Assembly: GCA_938035125.1 (NCBI GenBank)
Contig: CALHNS010000009.1
Span: forward strand, 88,565 to 152,564
Length of the DNA: 64,000 nucleotides
Source: an uncultured Granulosicoccaceae bacterium
GTDB lineage: Bacteria > Pseudomonadota > Gammaproteobacteria > Granulosicoccales > Granulosicoccaceae
Direction of reading: 5' to 3'
Shown here piece after piece: positions 7,936 through 17,633 of the stretch. The translations under genes and the position numbers were made by a program. Each line of letters opens with the position of its first letter. The stretch's first letter is position 1. The notes beneath the pieces are model-generated. The model searched no databases. It worked only from the letters and a program-made list of their open reading frames with translations, and was not told the origin of the DNA.

Positions 7936-9714
7936 TTAAGCCGATAGCATGACGTCTGGGAAGGTGGTGGCTTCCATTGGCATACACAAATAATAACCTT
8001 GCGCACGGTCGCAACCTAATTCGGCAATTTTATCAAATTGCTCTTTAGTTTCGATACCTTCAGCCACCACGTGCGCACCGATACTGTCAGCAATGTTAAC
8101 GATGGCTCGAATGATCTCTTGGCTGTTGCGATTGGTGGTGACATCCATAACGAACGCTCGATCAATTTTTACTTCGCTGATGGGGAAATCACGTAATTCC
8201 AGTAATGATGAATAACCCACACCAAAATCATCGATGGCCAACTTCATACCCATACTGGTTAACTTATTCAACATGGTACGAAGCTGTGTTGAATCGTTAA
8301 ACAATGCCGTCTCAGTTATCTCTAAACACAAACGTGATGGGTCGAAACCTGTTTCATCTAATAAACGCTCGATGTCAGAAATCATGGTGGTTGAATCGAA
8401 CTGTTTGCGTGATAAGTTCACTGACAAGGTAGCAGGCGACATACCAAACTGTGCCAAACGTTGATAATCATCGATGGCTTGTCGCAATACCCAAGTGCCT
8501 AAGCGGGTGATGATGCCAGTTTGCTCAGCCACTTCAATGAATTCACCTGGCGATACACTGCCCAGCTCTCCACTGTTCCAACGCAGCAGCGCTTCCATGC
8601 CGCAGGTCATTCGAGTTTGCACATCGATTTGCGGCTGGTACTGTAAAGATAATTCTTTCTTTCGAACCGCTTGCAGTAAGCCCATTTCCAATTGATGACG
8701 GCGCTTAGCAGCCTTTTGATGATCACTGCTGTACACCATATAACTGTTATGGCCGCGCCGCTTTGCATGCGAACACGCGCTGTCTGCGCACTTAAGCAAT
8801 GAGGTTACCGTGTTGCCGTGTTCAGGTGCATAGGCAATGCCCACACAGGCACGAACAGGTAAATTAAGCGTACCCACATTCACACCACAACGTAACGTGG
8901 CAAGAAACGTCGATACTCGGCGCTCAATGGCTGCGCGGTCGTTGTCAAATTCTATAAGGGCTGCAAATTCATCACCTGCGGTGCGAGCGATCAACGAATC
9001 GCTAGGCATACAGTGTTGCAACTGAATTGCTGTTTGTTTCAGTAACTCATCACCCACTGGATTACCGTAAGAATCGTTAATCTGACGAAACCCGCGTAAA
9101 TCCACAATCACCAACGCCAATTGATCACGCGTTCGACTGCAACGCTTAGCAATACAGCTGAGTAAGTGCGCTCGATTGGGCAATGCGGTTAACGGATCGT
9201 TCATGTGCGCCACACCATGGCGCTGTGCACCGTGCACCGTAATGGCGACACCACCGTCTTCAGTGGCTTTTTCTTTCACCATTAAAGAGTCGCGACCGTA
9301 ACTTGGAAGCTCAAAGGCGATAGTGGAATCAGGATCTTCAATAGCTTCACGGGCGCGGTTTCGCGCTTTCTCAACCGCCAAATTATCTGGCGAGAGCTGA
9401 GCGTAGAGATCACTGCTGGTGCTCTCCGCCATGGCAGATGCACCAACATCAAGCGGAAGCATTTTTAAAAGCTTACGGTTAATCGCGGTTAGTTGTCCTT
9501 TGGGGTTATACAAAGCAACCGCATCGGGCAGAGAATCAAGCGTGCGTTGCAACGCACCTTGTTCGCGCACTGCTCCTACGTGCCTGCGCCAACTCCACAC
9601 TGCGCCAATGAACATCGCACCAAGCAACAACCCGCCTGGCAACCAAGGATTACTCCAAACACTGGCAACCGCGTCACTGCTTGGATTCAATAATGAAAAC
9701 GACTGATTGGTCAT
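7936..9714 (-). CDS. PAS-GGDEF-EAL cyclic-di-GMP protein
   Basis: Membrane-anchored protein that makes and/or degrades c-di-GMP. I take the ATG at 9714 (592 aa); the longer frame begins with 32 residues without family character. Order of parts: one membrane segment (about 22-40), a PAS-like domain (LDSLPDAVALYNPKGQL), GGDEF (about 175-335), EAL (about 350-590). The GGDEF signature reads AGDEF, a variant that can be active, and no RxxD inhibitory site sits before it. The EAL domain keeps the key residues (MEALLRW, NLSRKQF, EITETALF, DDFGVGYSSL, KIDRAFV, AEGIET), so phosphodiesterase activity is expected. It converges on dinB with only 11 bases between stops. Confidence 0.93.
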   Translation of the reverse strand: MTNQSFSLLNPSSDAVASVWSNPWLPGGLLLGAMFIGAVWSWRRHVGAVREQGALQRTLDSLPDAVALYNPKGQLTAINRKLLKMLPLDVGASAMAESTSSDLYAQLSPDNLAVEKARNRAREAIEDPDSTIAFELPSYGRDSLMVKEKATEDGGVAITVHGAQRHGVAHMNDPLTALPNRAHLLSCIAKRCSRTRDQLALVIVDLRGFRQINDSYGNPVGDELLKQTAIQLQHCMPSDSLIARTAGDEFAALIEFDNDRAAIERRVSTFLATLRCGVNVGTLNLPVRACVGIAYAPEHGNTVTSLLKCADSACSHAKRRGHNSYMVYSSDHQKAAKRRHQLEMGLLQAVRKKELSLQYQPQIDVQTRMTCGMEALLRWNSGELGSVSPGEFIEVAEQTGIITRLGTWVLRQAIDDYQRLAQFGMSPATLSVNLSRKQFDSTTMISDIERLLDETGFDPSRLCLEITETALFNDSTQLRTMLNKLTSMGMKLAIDDFGVGYSSLLELRDFPISEVKIDRAFVMDVTTNRNSQEIIRAIVNIADSIGAHVVAEGIETKEQFDKIAELGCDRAQGYYLCMPMEATTFPDVMLSA

Positions 9715-9913
9715 GAAATCGGCATCGCCGTGACTAATAGAGACGGTGCCAACTTTTCGAACTGCGAGTTTGCACCTGTATTGAAAGTAGCAGGAAAACA
9801 ACAAAATCAAAGCAGTTTTTATCTTTTAGACGTACGGTATTTATCGCATTGGTTAGGTTGAAAAATAACTCGACATCAACTACCGCCGGGTTATTACGCA
9901 ATACATGACGAAT

Positions 9914-10726
9914 TTAAAACGCAGCGAGCATCGCCTGCAAACAGGCTTCAGGTTGCTCACCTAACATCATATGCCCACAGTTAGGCAGCTCAATCGTTCG
10001 ACTGTTTGCAATGAGCGCAGCCAGTGCTCGCCCACCTTTTGGCATCGTCATTCGATCATCAACACCGAGGATGAGCGTAACCGAGCTAGCACCCGCGGCC
10101 GACGCTGCTTGCTCACCTTCTGCGTAGTTATTACAGGCCGCTAGATCATTATGCAAAACCCCAGGGGCGGCACTTTCCAACAGCGCTTCACCCACATTCA
10201 TCACGCTGATGCCTGCGATGGGGTTGTGACCTAACCGAGACGATTCACTGTGACCAAACAAGGTAATCATATCGATAGCGGCATGATCATTGGCTTTGGC
10301 TGCATTTAATAGTGGCGGGCCCACCACCATCGGGTATGCCGTACCCATCAAAGCAACCGCTGAGTATCGTATGGGTTCATCACCAACAGCTTGCAAGGCA
10401 ACCAATGACCCCATGCTGTGACCTGCCATACGCACATCTTCAAGCGATAATTCTGAATGTTGTTCTGCACAGTGTTCAAGCAGTGCGTTTAACCACTTCG
10501 CCATGGCTTCAATTGAGGTTTTAACGCTGCCCGAAGAATTACCGTGTCCAGGCAGATCGGGTGTTATCACGTTATAGCCACGGCGCGCAAAATAGCGTGT
10601 GAATAACGTCCAAACCGTTCGGTTCAAACCCGCACCATGCACTAGCACCATAGTGGGCTGACCGCTTTTCCATTCCACACCACCAGTACTGATGAAAACC
10701 GATTCATTGTTAAAAGATACGATCAT
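9914..10726 (-). CDS. alpha/beta-fold hydrolase
   Basis: Cytoplasmic hydrolase of unknown substrate, 270 aa. The fold is shown by the oxyanion HGAGLN, PDLPGHGNS, the nucleophile elbow GHSMGS (Ser near residue 108), an Asp in GVDDRMT and the catalytic His in NCGHMM. There is no signal peptide. Its ATG overlaps the stop of the O-acetylhomoserine sulfhydrylase gene by 4 bases, so it is coupled to it. An esterase or thioesterase role linked to that pathway is possible but is only guilt by association. Last gene of the leftward operon. Confidence 0.88.
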   Translation of the reverse strand: MIVSFNNESVFISTGGVEWKSGQPTMVLVHGAGLNRTVWTLFTRYFARRGYNVITPDLPGHGNSSGSVKTSIEAMAKWLNALLEHCAEQHSELSLEDVRMAGHSMGSLVALQAVGDEPIRYSAVALMGTAYPMVVGPPLLNAAKANDHAAIDMITLFGHSESSRLGHNPIAGISVMNVGEALLESAAPGVLHNDLAACNNYAEGEQAASAAGASSVTLILGVDDRMTMPKGGRALAALIANSRTIELPNCGHMMLGEQPEACLQAMLAAF

Positions 10727-12033
10727 GAGGCCACCTTCATAGCACGCGCCGCACTTTTTAAAGCAGAAGATAAATCGGCAATAAGATCATCAGCTTGCTC
10801 TAAGCCAACCGACAACCTAATTAATCCAGGCGCTATGCCCGATTCAAGTAAAGCGGCCTCATCCATCCGTGAGTGAGTGGTACTTGCAGGATGTATGACT
10901 AACGATTTTGCATCACCCACATTGGCCAAATGCGAAAACAATCGTAGGGCATCAATGAACGCAGCCCCTGCCGCTCGTCCACCTTTTATTTCAAAACTAA
11001 AAACTGCACCGGTTCCATTTGGCAGCAAAGTTTTGGCTAATTCGTGATCGGGGTGAGACGGTACCGCAGCATGGTGAACGATGTCCACTTGGTCGTGATT
11101 CGAAAGAAATTCAACTAAGGTGTGGGTGTTACTGACGTGACGTTCCATGCGCAAACTCAACGTCTCTAAGCCTTGCAATAAATAAAAAGCATTAGCAGGA
11201 GACATAGCGGCACCAAAATCTCTTAAGCCTTCTTTACGTGCTCGCATCACGAACGCAGCGGGGCCGAATTCGTCTACGAAATCCATACCATGAAAGCCTG
11301 CGTAAGGCTCTGTGAATTGAGGATAGAGACCCGATGCTTCCCAATCAAAGCGCCCACCGTCTACTAAACAACCACCCACAGCAACACCATGACCGCCCAT
11401 AAACTTAGTAAGAGAATGCACGACTAAGTCAGCCCCTTGGCTCAAAGGCTTTTGCAATTGCGGTGTTGATAAGGTGGCATCGAGAAACAAAGGCAGATTG
11501 GCCTTATGCGCCACATCGGATACGCGAGGTATATCCAACACTTCACATCGCGGGTTGCCAACGGTTTCTGCAAATACCACCCGTGTTTCTGGCCGAATGG
11601 CGCTTGCGAATTCTGCCGGTTTTCTCGGGTCGACAAAAGTAGTTTCGATTCCAAAGCGCGGCAAGGTATAACTTAGTAAATTATGGGTGCCGCCGTATAA
11701 ACTGCGTGAGGCAACGATGTGATCGCCTGCATTACATAGGGTGGTTAATCCTAAATGAATCGCCGCCATTCCACTGGCTGTGCACACCGCACCCACACCA
11801 CCCTCTAAGGCTGCCACACGCTCTTCAAGCACAGCAACGGTTGGATTAGAAATTCTTGAATACACATGACCTGCACGCGCTACATCAAATAAGCTGGATG
11901 CTTGATCGGCATCATCGAATACAAACGATGTGCTTTGATAAATCGGTGTGGCTCTGGCACCGGTTTGCGCATCTGGTTGCTGTCCGGCATGCAGTGCTAA
12001 GGTATCGAACCCGAAATGTTTAGGTCCTGCCAT
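10723..12033 (-). CDS. metY: O-acetylhomoserine sulfhydrylase (Cys/Met metabolism PLP enzyme)
   Basis: PLP enzyme joining O-acetylhomoserine with sulfide (or methanethiol) to give homocysteine or methionine. The 436-aa length fits the MetY type rather than the ~390-aa cystathionine synthases. It starts FGFDTLALHAGQQPDAQTGA, typical of OAH sulfhydrylases, with SRISNPTVAVLEERVAALEGG and ASGMAAIHLG. The PLP lysine is in VHSLTKFMGGHG. The ATG is preceded by AGAGAGG with about 8-base spacing. It lies 32 bases after the ClC channel gene, too short for a SAM riboswitch, and none is seen. MetZ-type specificity for O-succinylhomoserine cannot be fully excluded. Confidence 0.93.
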   Translation of the reverse strand: MAGPKHFGFDTLALHAGQQPDAQTGARATPIYQSTSFVFDDADQASSLFDVARAGHVYSRISNPTVAVLEERVAALEGGVGAVCTASGMAAIHLGLTTLCNAGDHIVASRSLYGGTHNLLSYTLPRFGIETTFVDPRKPAEFASAIRPETRVVFAETVGNPRCEVLDIPRVSDVAHKANLPLFLDATLSTPQLQKPLSQGADLVVHSLTKFMGGHGVAVGGCLVDGGRFDWEASGLYPQFTEPYAGFHGMDFVDEFGPAAFVMRARKEGLRDFGAAMSPANAFYLLQGLETLSLRMERHVSNTHTLVEFLSNHDQVDIVHHAAVPSHPDHELAKTLLPNGTGAVFSFEIKGGRAAGAAFIDALRLFSHLANVGDAKSLVIHPASTTHSRMDEAALLESGIAPGLIRLSVGLEQADDLIADLSSALKSAARAMKVAS

Positions 12034-12065
12034 GGTGTGTCCTCTCTATGTGTTATGCACCTAAC

Positions 12066-13859
12066 TTAGGTGATACCAAATTCATCTTGTCGTGCCTGCT
12101 TTACTACATCGTAGTGCGCAGCCAATAAATCACTTTTTAATAATACGCCCTGAATGACTGGAGCATCGCTGGTCATGTCATCCACAACGGGTAAATAATC
12201 GAGCTCTTGATCGGCCATCAAATTCAGTGCATTCACAATATTGGTTGCTTGGCCCACTGCGACTTCTTTAGGTGCCATGCATGTCAATAGCTGCGCATCA
12301 TTTTGAATTTTTTCATCAAGGTTATCTGTGGATGCGTGCTCATCTTCTGTTATTACATCCTGAGCATGCCAATGCGCAAGCAGCGCAGCCAAACTAACAC
12401 TGCCCGCAAAACGACCTTCATCATCAACAAGAACAGCGATACGTTTGCGTTCCCGCCCCAATTGTGCCTGTAACGCCAACGGTTCGTCCGTCACTTTCGC
12501 AATGGAATACCGATCCGTGACCAATGTGGCAACTTGATGAGTCATTAACAACGATATATCTCGCCCGGTGGTTATATTGACCGAACGATTGGCCAATTGC
12601 CAACGAAAAAACGACCCCCACGGACCCGATTGCATCACAGTACTCGATACGGCAGCAGCGACCATAACGGCCACGGTAATGTCGTAGTCACCCGTCATTT
12701 CAAAAACAATTAAAACCGTTGAAATAGGTGCACCTAACATCGCTGAGGCCACAGCGGCCGTTCCCACCAAAGCGTAAACCCCTTGCTGGGATCCGGTGTT
12801 CGGTAAAAATGAGGCCGCATCCAAACCCAGCCACTGCAACAGTGTCCAACAGCCTGCTCCTAGTAAGGCACCAAGGAAAACCGCTGGCGCAAACACACCA
12901 CCGGCACAGCCGCTGCCAATAGCTATACCCACTAATAATAATTTTGCCACCAATAAGGGCAGCACTAAATTAGCCGAGATATCACCACGTAACGCAAGAT
13001 CGGTTGCTTCAAAACCAATGCTGAGCACCATCGGAAGCTCTAATGCCACCACACCAAATACGATGCCTGCAAACATGGGCCGCAACCAATACGGCACAAC
13101 CACTCGTTCCCAGCCCAATTTAGTGCTGTGTGCCACACCGATAACGAGATACACAATGCCAGCACCAAGCACACCCACTAACGCAAATAATGGCAACTCC
13201 CAAAAGGCGGCTAATTCATAGTTGGGTAACTCAAAATAAACCTCTTTACCCAATACCAGATGCCGAACCACCACCGCCGCCACACAAGCAACCACAATGG
13301 GTGCGAACACTCGCAAGGTGTAATAACCCACGATAACTTCTAACGCAAAAATGACTGCGGCAACGGGTGCGTTAAAAGACATAGTAACCGCCGCAGCCGC
13401 ACCACAACCTAATAAAGCAAGCGATTGACTGCGATCAAGATGCAATCTCTCGGCAAGCCATGCCGACATGGACGCACCGATGTGCACTGCAGGACCTTCA
13501 CGCCCTAATGGAGCACCCGAGCCAAGCGATACTGCAGCGGCTAAGGCTGCAAAAATATCAATACGGGTGGGCATACGTGCGCTGTTCAACGCGCAGGCTT
13601 CCATCACATCGGCGATACCGTGATAACGCTTACCTGGCACTTGAGTAAATAACAGCCCAACAAGCAAACCACCAATTGCGGGTACTAAGATGATTCGCCA
13701 CGCTGGTTGCGCCGCCACAATTTCTGCATAACGTGTTTCAGAGGCCTCGCCAAACCCGATCAGTTGTACCCACAAGATAAGTTGTATGAGCGCTAAAATT
13801 AGAAGACCCACCACAGCGCCTACAACCGCTGCCAAGGCGAAAAACGCAAAGCGATTCAA
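12066..13859 (-). CDS. ClC family chloride channel/antiporter with CBS pair
   Basis: Inner-membrane anion transporter, 597 aa. About ten hydrophobic helices cover residues 1-420. Selectivity motifs are GSGAPLGREGPAVHIG, whose Glu is the gating residue of CLC transporters, and GSGCAGGVFAPAVFLG. A cytoplasmic tail with a CBS-domain pair (about 440-590) is present, unlike E. coli ClcA, which lacks it. Whether it is a channel or an H+/Cl- exchanger is not decided by the motifs I can see. Its start overlaps the ubiH stop by 4 bases, placing it inside a biosynthetic operon with no evident functional tie. Confidence 0.93.
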   Translation of the reverse strand: MNRFAFFALAAVVGAVVGLLILALIQLILWVQLIGFGEASETRYAEIVAAQPAWRIILVPAIGGLLVGLLFTQVPGKRYHGIADVMEACALNSARMPTRIDIFAALAAAVSLGSGAPLGREGPAVHIGASMSAWLAERLHLDRSQSLALLGCGAAAAVTMSFNAPVAAVIFALEVIVGYYTLRVFAPIVVACVAAVVVRHLVLGKEVYFELPNYELAAFWELPLFALVGVLGAGIVYLVIGVAHSTKLGWERVVVPYWLRPMFAGIVFGVVALELPMVLSIGFEATDLALRGDISANLVLPLLVAKLLLVGIAIGSGCAGGVFAPAVFLGALLGAGCWTLLQWLGLDAASFLPNTGSQQGVYALVGTAAVASAMLGAPISTVLIVFEMTGDYDITVAVMVAAAVSSTVMQSGPWGSFFRWQLANRSVNITTGRDISLLMTHQVATLVTDRYSIAKVTDEPLALQAQLGRERKRIAVLVDDEGRFAGSVSLAALLAHWHAQDVITEDEHASTDNLDEKIQNDAQLLTCMAPKEVAVGQATNIVNALNLMADQELDYLPVVDDMTSDAPVIQGVLLKSDLLAAHYDVVKQARQDEFGIT

Positions 13860-15055
13860 CCGGTGTATCCCATCATACGACCAGCAAAGTGCTTACGCAT
13901 TGGACCGATCGAATCAAGACCCATTAACGCCAAACCTCGCAAGTGCGCAGGCATACTGGCTTCACCTAAAAATCCTTGGGCAAGCGTGTCAGTAAGAAAT
14001 ACCACCTCTTTTTGATCGCGCGCACGCGTTGCAACAAATTCTGACAAGAGCGAGTTACTGCCAGGATCTATTGCAGCATCATCGGTTTTTGCACCCATCA
14101 AATCCAGCAATGCCGTTAAATCTCGAAGCACTAGATTAAAGCCTTGGCCAGCCACTGGGTGTAACAACCTGGCTGCGTTGCCTAAAAGCACTGTGCGCGT
14201 ACCCACTTGGTTAATGGCTTCACGTCGAATAAGCGGTACGACAACTTTGGGCCCAATCGATTGGAAGCGCCCTAACTTAAAACCAAACAGAGCTTGAAGT
14301 TGATCAACAACCAAGGAATCATCAGCACCAGTCCAATGCTGTGCATCCGATTTAGGCAAACACCAAACTACACTCATCATGTTGTTTGGGCGCGGTAAAA
14401 AAGCTAAAGGACCTTGGGCTGTAAAGCGCTCAAAAGCCATAGACTCATGCGGTTTTGCCAACTGCAGTGTGGTCATTAAGGCGCTTTGCTTATAGTCATA
14501 ATGCGTATCCCCAACACCAACCAAATCTCGCACCCTGGAATTCACGCCATCAGCGGCAATCAGCAATGAGGAATCAATTCGTTGTCCAGAGGCAAGTGTC
14601 ACCGCCACGGTGCCATCGTTATCATCACGAACACTATCAACCGTTTCACCACGTAGCCATCGAATTTTTTCGTGATTGCCTACGACTGTAGATAGGGCAG
14701 CGGCCCATTGTCTGTTTTCTATGACATACCCTAAAGCTTTCACACCTACGTCGTTTGCTTGCAAACGAACACTGCCCAAGTAACCTTTTTGACTGATATG
14801 CACTTGCTGAATACTTTGCGCATTCGCTTCAATGGCTGGCCATATACCCCAGCGGCTTAATAAACCCACACTTGCACTACTGATGGCCGTGCATCGCTGA
14901 TCAAGCGGGTCGGTAGGTAGCGCATCAATGGATTTGTGTTGATCAACTAAGGTTACCTGCCATCCAGCTTGAGCGCAGGCTATAGCAATGGGCAATCCTG
15001 CAAGGCCTGCCCCAATTACCGTAAGGTCGGTGCGGGTCATAACCGCTTTACGCAC
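13856..15055 (-). CDS. ubiH: UbiH/UbiF/VisC family FAD-dependent ubiquinone hydroxylase
   Basis: Flavin monooxygenase that hydroxylates the ring of the ubiquinone precursor; 399 aa. Motifs are the N-terminal dinucleotide fold VIGAGLAGLPIAIACAQAG, the DG motif ADGVNSRVRD and the C-terminal FAD motif LLGNAARLLHPVAGQGFNLVLRD. UbiH is chosen over UbiF or UbiI because the gene follows pepP and UPF0149 as in E. coli ygfB-pepP-ubiH. The ATG at 15055 overlaps pepP by 8 bases; an ATG at 15040 is equally possible. E. coli has ubiI directly after ubiH; here a ClC gene takes that place. Confidence 0.92.
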   Translation of the reverse strand: MRKAVMTRTDLTVIGAGLAGLPIAIACAQAGWQVTLVDQHKSIDALPTDPLDQRCTAISSASVGLLSRWGIWPAIEANAQSIQQVHISQKGYLGSVRLQANDVGVKALGYVIENRQWAAALSTVVGNHEKIRWLRGETVDSVRDDNDGTVAVTLASGQRIDSSLLIAADGVNSRVRDLVGVGDTHYDYKQSALMTTLQLAKPHESMAFERFTAQGPLAFLPRPNNMMSVVWCLPKSDAQHWTGADDSLVVDQLQALFGFKLGRFQSIGPKVVVPLIRREAINQVGTRTVLLGNAARLLHPVAGQGFNLVLRDLTALLDLMGAKTDDAAIDPGSNSLLSEFVATRARDQKEVVFLTDTLAQGFLGEASMPAHLRGLALMGLDSIGPMRKHFAGRMMGYTG

Positions 15056-16361
15056 CCGCCATCAAGGCTTCAATTTCATCACAGGTTTTAGGTACATCCC
15101 CTGTAATGACTTCACAACCGGTTGCGGTAATGAGCACATCGTCTTCGATGCGAATGCCAATGTTGCGATAGTGCTTAGGCACACCTCGTACATTGCCAAT
15201 GTACAAACCCGGCTCAATGGTTAAGCACATACCCGATTCTAATAAACGCCATTCACCATCGATTTTGTAGTCACCTACATCATGCACATCAAGCCCCAAC
15301 CAATGCCCTGTTTTGTGCATGTAAAAAGGCTTATACGCCTCCTTCTTTATTAATGATGCCAAGCTGCCCTTCAAAATACCGACGTTTTTTAAACCCTTCG
15401 TTAACACTTTTACGGCAGCATCGTGAGGATCTTGCCAGTGGTTACCGGGCTTACAAGCATCGATGCCAGCAAGATTTGCTTCCAGCACAATGTTATACAA
15501 TTCTTTTTGCGCCTCACTGAATTGACCGTTAACAGGAAAGGTGCGTGAGATATCCCCTGCATACCCTTGCACTTCAGCCCCAGAATCAATCAGTACCAAG
15601 TCGCCATCGTTCAATTTTTGATTATTTTCTGTGTAATGCAAAATGCATCCATTCTCTCCACCACCTACTATCGGCTCGAAGGCATGTTCACCACCTTCCC
15701 GTTTATAGGCATGAATTAACGCCGCTTCGAGTTCATATTCCATCATGCCCGGCGCGCACGTTTTCATGGCCGCCACATGTCCTTTAGCACTGAGTTTTGC
15801 AGCGTTTTTTAGATGTTTTTGTTCTGCGCGAGATTTCAACACCCGCATGTCGTGCAAGTGATAATCTAATGAGATAAACGCATCAGGATCATCTGAGCTG
15901 CGGCGCGCCATACGAGATTTTTTTAACCAACCTAATAGTTGCGCATCAAACGTTTGGTTTTTACCTAAGGTGTGATAAACGTGCTGCCTGCCTTCCAGTA
16001 GCCCTGGCAAAATTTCATCCACATCGTCTATTGGGAAAGAATCATCGGCACCCAATGCAGCTGGCGCTCGGTCAACGCCTAAACGGCGACCGTGCCACGT
16101 TTCTTTTTCAACATCACGATCGCGGCAGAACATTAAATACTCACCCGCTTTACGACCGGGTATAAGAACTAACAACGCCTCGGGTTCTTCAAAGCCTGAT
16201 AAATAGAGAAAATTACTGTCTGGGCGATACGGATAATCGGTATCTCTACTTCGTACTGCCACAGGTGCAGCAGGAATAAGCGCGATCGCATTGTCGTCCA
16301 TGCTTCGCATGAGCACACGACGCCTGCGCCTGAATTCATTGATTTCGGTTTTATTCAGCAT
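15048..16361 (-). CDS. pepP: Xaa-Pro aminopeptidase P
   Basis: Cytoplasmic Mn-dependent peptidase removing N-terminal residues before proline. The protein is 437 aa, as E. coli PepP (441). The N-terminal domain carries SNFLYLSGFEEPEALLVL. The pita-bread catalytic domain shows ILHYTENNQKLNDGDLVLIDSGAEVQGYAGDISRTFPVNG (metal-binding Asp pair, about residues 245-285), HKTGHWLGLDVHDVG with the metal His, and the Glu residues of TIEPGLYIG and GIRIEDDVLIT. It is 5 bases after the UPF0149 gene and overlaps ubiH, so all three are one transcript. Confidence 0.96.
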   Translation of the reverse strand: MLNKTEINEFRRRRRVLMRSMDDNAIALIPAAPVAVRSRDTDYPYRPDSNFLYLSGFEEPEALLVLIPGRKAGEYLMFCRDRDVEKETWHGRRLGVDRAPAALGADDSFPIDDVDEILPGLLEGRQHVYHTLGKNQTFDAQLLGWLKKSRMARRSSDDPDAFISLDYHLHDMRVLKSRAEQKHLKNAAKLSAKGHVAAMKTCAPGMMEYELEAALIHAYKREGGEHAFEPIVGGGENGCILHYTENNQKLNDGDLVLIDSGAEVQGYAGDISRTFPVNGQFSEAQKELYNIVLEANLAGIDACKPGNHWQDPHDAAVKVLTKGLKNVGILKGSLASLIKKEAYKPFYMHKTGHWLGLDVHDVGDYKIDGEWRLLESGMCLTIEPGLYIGNVRGVPKHYRNIGIRIEDDVLITATGCEVITGDVPKTCDEIEALMAGA

Positions 16362-16366
16362 GGTTA

Positions 16367-16933
16367 TTAGTGCACTTGTTTTGTATTGCCACCCGCTACC
16401 GGTTGCAACTCCTCGTGAATCAGCAATACCCCAACGCGAAGAAACTCAAACAATTCCTGCCACGCCTCATCGTCCGAATCATCCAATTCGTCTAGATCTA
16501 AATTTTGGATGGATTGAAAATCAGCAATAACTTCACGAGTATCACTAGGCAAAGACGCCGTGTCTCGACCACCTGATGACAAACCCAGCCCGTAATTAAA
16601 TCCTGAACAAAAATCGATCAAACTAATGGATCGCTCAGACAAATTTGTCGAATCTGCCGGCACTTCAGGTGAGAACCCCAAATCAGAATCGTTCAAAGAT
16701 GCAACAGTTTCATCGAACCAAGCATCCAGTTCGCGAATTTCGGCCGCGCTTTGCTGCACAGATTCGGCTTTCATATCAGCCGCATCGAGCAATTCGGTAA
16801 GCCAACGGCTCTTGGCAAGACCGGTGGCTTGGCCGCACAACAGCCCCACAGCAATACCGTGAGCTTCGGAAACCGATACAGGCACGGATAATCTGGACAG
16901 CACGTCCGATCGTTGATTATAGTTTTTTGTCAC
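16367..16933 (-). CDS. UPF0149 family protein (YgfB/YecA type)
   Basis: Small helical protein of the YgfB family. YgfB influences quinolone and beta-lactam responses in Pseudomonas, but its biochemistry is poorly defined. Family marks are SEAHGIAVGLLCG near the start, SLIDFCSGFNYGLGL and an acidic DELDDSDDEAWQELFEFLRVGVLLIHEEL near the end. The open frame extends to 17044, but that would overlap the divergent gene and lacks family character. I choose a GTG at 16933, which gives 188 aa, close to E. coli YgfB (192 aa). There is no SEC-C zinc tail, unlike YecA. First gene of the leftward pepP-ubiH operon. Confidence 0.85.
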   Translation of the reverse strand: MTKNYNQRSDVLSRLSVPVSVSEAHGIAVGLLCGQATGLAKSRWLTELLDAADMKAESVQQSAAEIRELDAWFDETVASLNDSDLGFSPEVPADSTNLSERSISLIDFCSGFNYGLGLSSGGRDTASLPSDTREVIADFQSIQNLDLDELDDSDDEAWQELFEFLRVGVLLIHEELQPVAGGNTKQVH

Positions 16934-16949
16934 AACCGGTGCGTTTACC

Positions 16950-16980
16950 TTGCCAGTACCACGGTGCAGAAGTATACAAT
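16950..16980 (+). promoter_or_regulatory. candidate sigma70 promoter for the coiled-coil gene and zapA
   Basis: TTGCCA (16950-16955) and TACAAT (16975-16980) resemble -35 and -10 hexamers; the 19-base spacing is slightly long. Transcription would start near 16987, about 22 bases before the chosen ATG. Confidence 0.45.
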
Positions 16981-17008
16981 GGGGGCAGAGCCACCGCAGA
17001 CGCACGCT

Positions 17009-17230
17009 ATGAGCCCTTCCGACATAAACGAAGAAATCGAGCATCTAGAAGACCAACTGAACGAATTGGCCTCTTTGTGCCAACGCCTTCAATTGGAAAA
17101 CCGATCACTGCGAGAGCAGCAAGTTAGTTTGGTTGAAGAAAGGTCTCGCCTTGTTGAAAAAAATGAGCTGGCGCGAACCAAGGTTGAACAAATGATTATT
17201 CGCTTGAAGTCATTAGAGGCAACATCGTGA
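17009..17230 (+). CDS. small coiled-coil protein (TIGR02449 family)
   Basis: A 73-aa protein that is almost entirely one coiled coil: heptad leucines run through EEIEHLEDQLNELASLCQRL, ENRSLREQ and LVEERSRLVEKN. Proteins of this kind sit just before zapA in many gammaproteobacteria and resemble ZapB/SlyX-type coiled coils; a role in division is inferred from position only. I choose the ATG at 17009; an ATG at 16979 would add MGAEPPQTHA. Its TGA overlaps the GTG start of zapA, so the two are coupled. Confidence 0.82.
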   Translation: MSPSDINEEIEHLEDQLNELASLCQRLQLENRSLREQQVSLVEERSRLVEKNELARTKVEQMIIRLKSLEATS

Positions 17231-17568
17231 GCAAACGCACACTATCGTCCATTTCCCGCTCGGCTGAAAGCCGCCCAGTAAAACTGCGTATTTTAGATAA
17301 AGAAGTTCAACTAGCCTGCAAAGTGGGCGAAGAAGATGAGCTGTCTAAGGCCGCTGAATATATCGATCGAGCCATGGCCGATCTAAAGGCCCGCAACAGC
17401 ACCTCCAGCATTGAAAAAATCGCGATAGTAGCGGCCATTAATACGGCTGCGGAACTGATGAAATCGCGCTCGAAAAAATCAGGTGATAACTCTGAAGTCA
17501 CCGATCGCTTGGTAGCTATGAATTCAAAGCTAGAAGATTTACTTAAAGAAAATACAGAACCAGCCTAA
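17227..17568 (+). CDS. zapA: cell division protein ZapA
   Basis: ZapA bundles FtsZ protofilaments at the division ring. The 113-aa protein starts with GTG inside the stop of the preceding gene. Family features are VKLRILDKEVQLACKVGEEDELSKAAEYIDRAM, in the N-terminal globular head, and a C-terminal coiled coil with IEKIAIVAAINTAAELM. The gene order coiled-coil gene, zapA, 6S RNA, ygfA is the conserved gammaproteobacterial one. Confidence 0.93.
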   Translation: MSKRTLSSISRSAESRPVKLRILDKEVQLACKVGEEDELSKAAEYIDRAMADLKARNSTSSIEKIAIVAAINTAAELMKSRSKKSGDNSEVTDRLVAMNSKLEDLLKENTEPA

Positions 17569-17633
17569 TCGTTCTGGTGAACGTTTTAAATACGTCACCC
17601 TTCCAATAGCATTCGCGTGCTACGCTCATAAAC

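Noticed and set aside
12034..12065. SAM riboswitch before metY
   Set aside because: Only 32 bases separate metY from the upstream gene, too short for any known SAM riboswitch.
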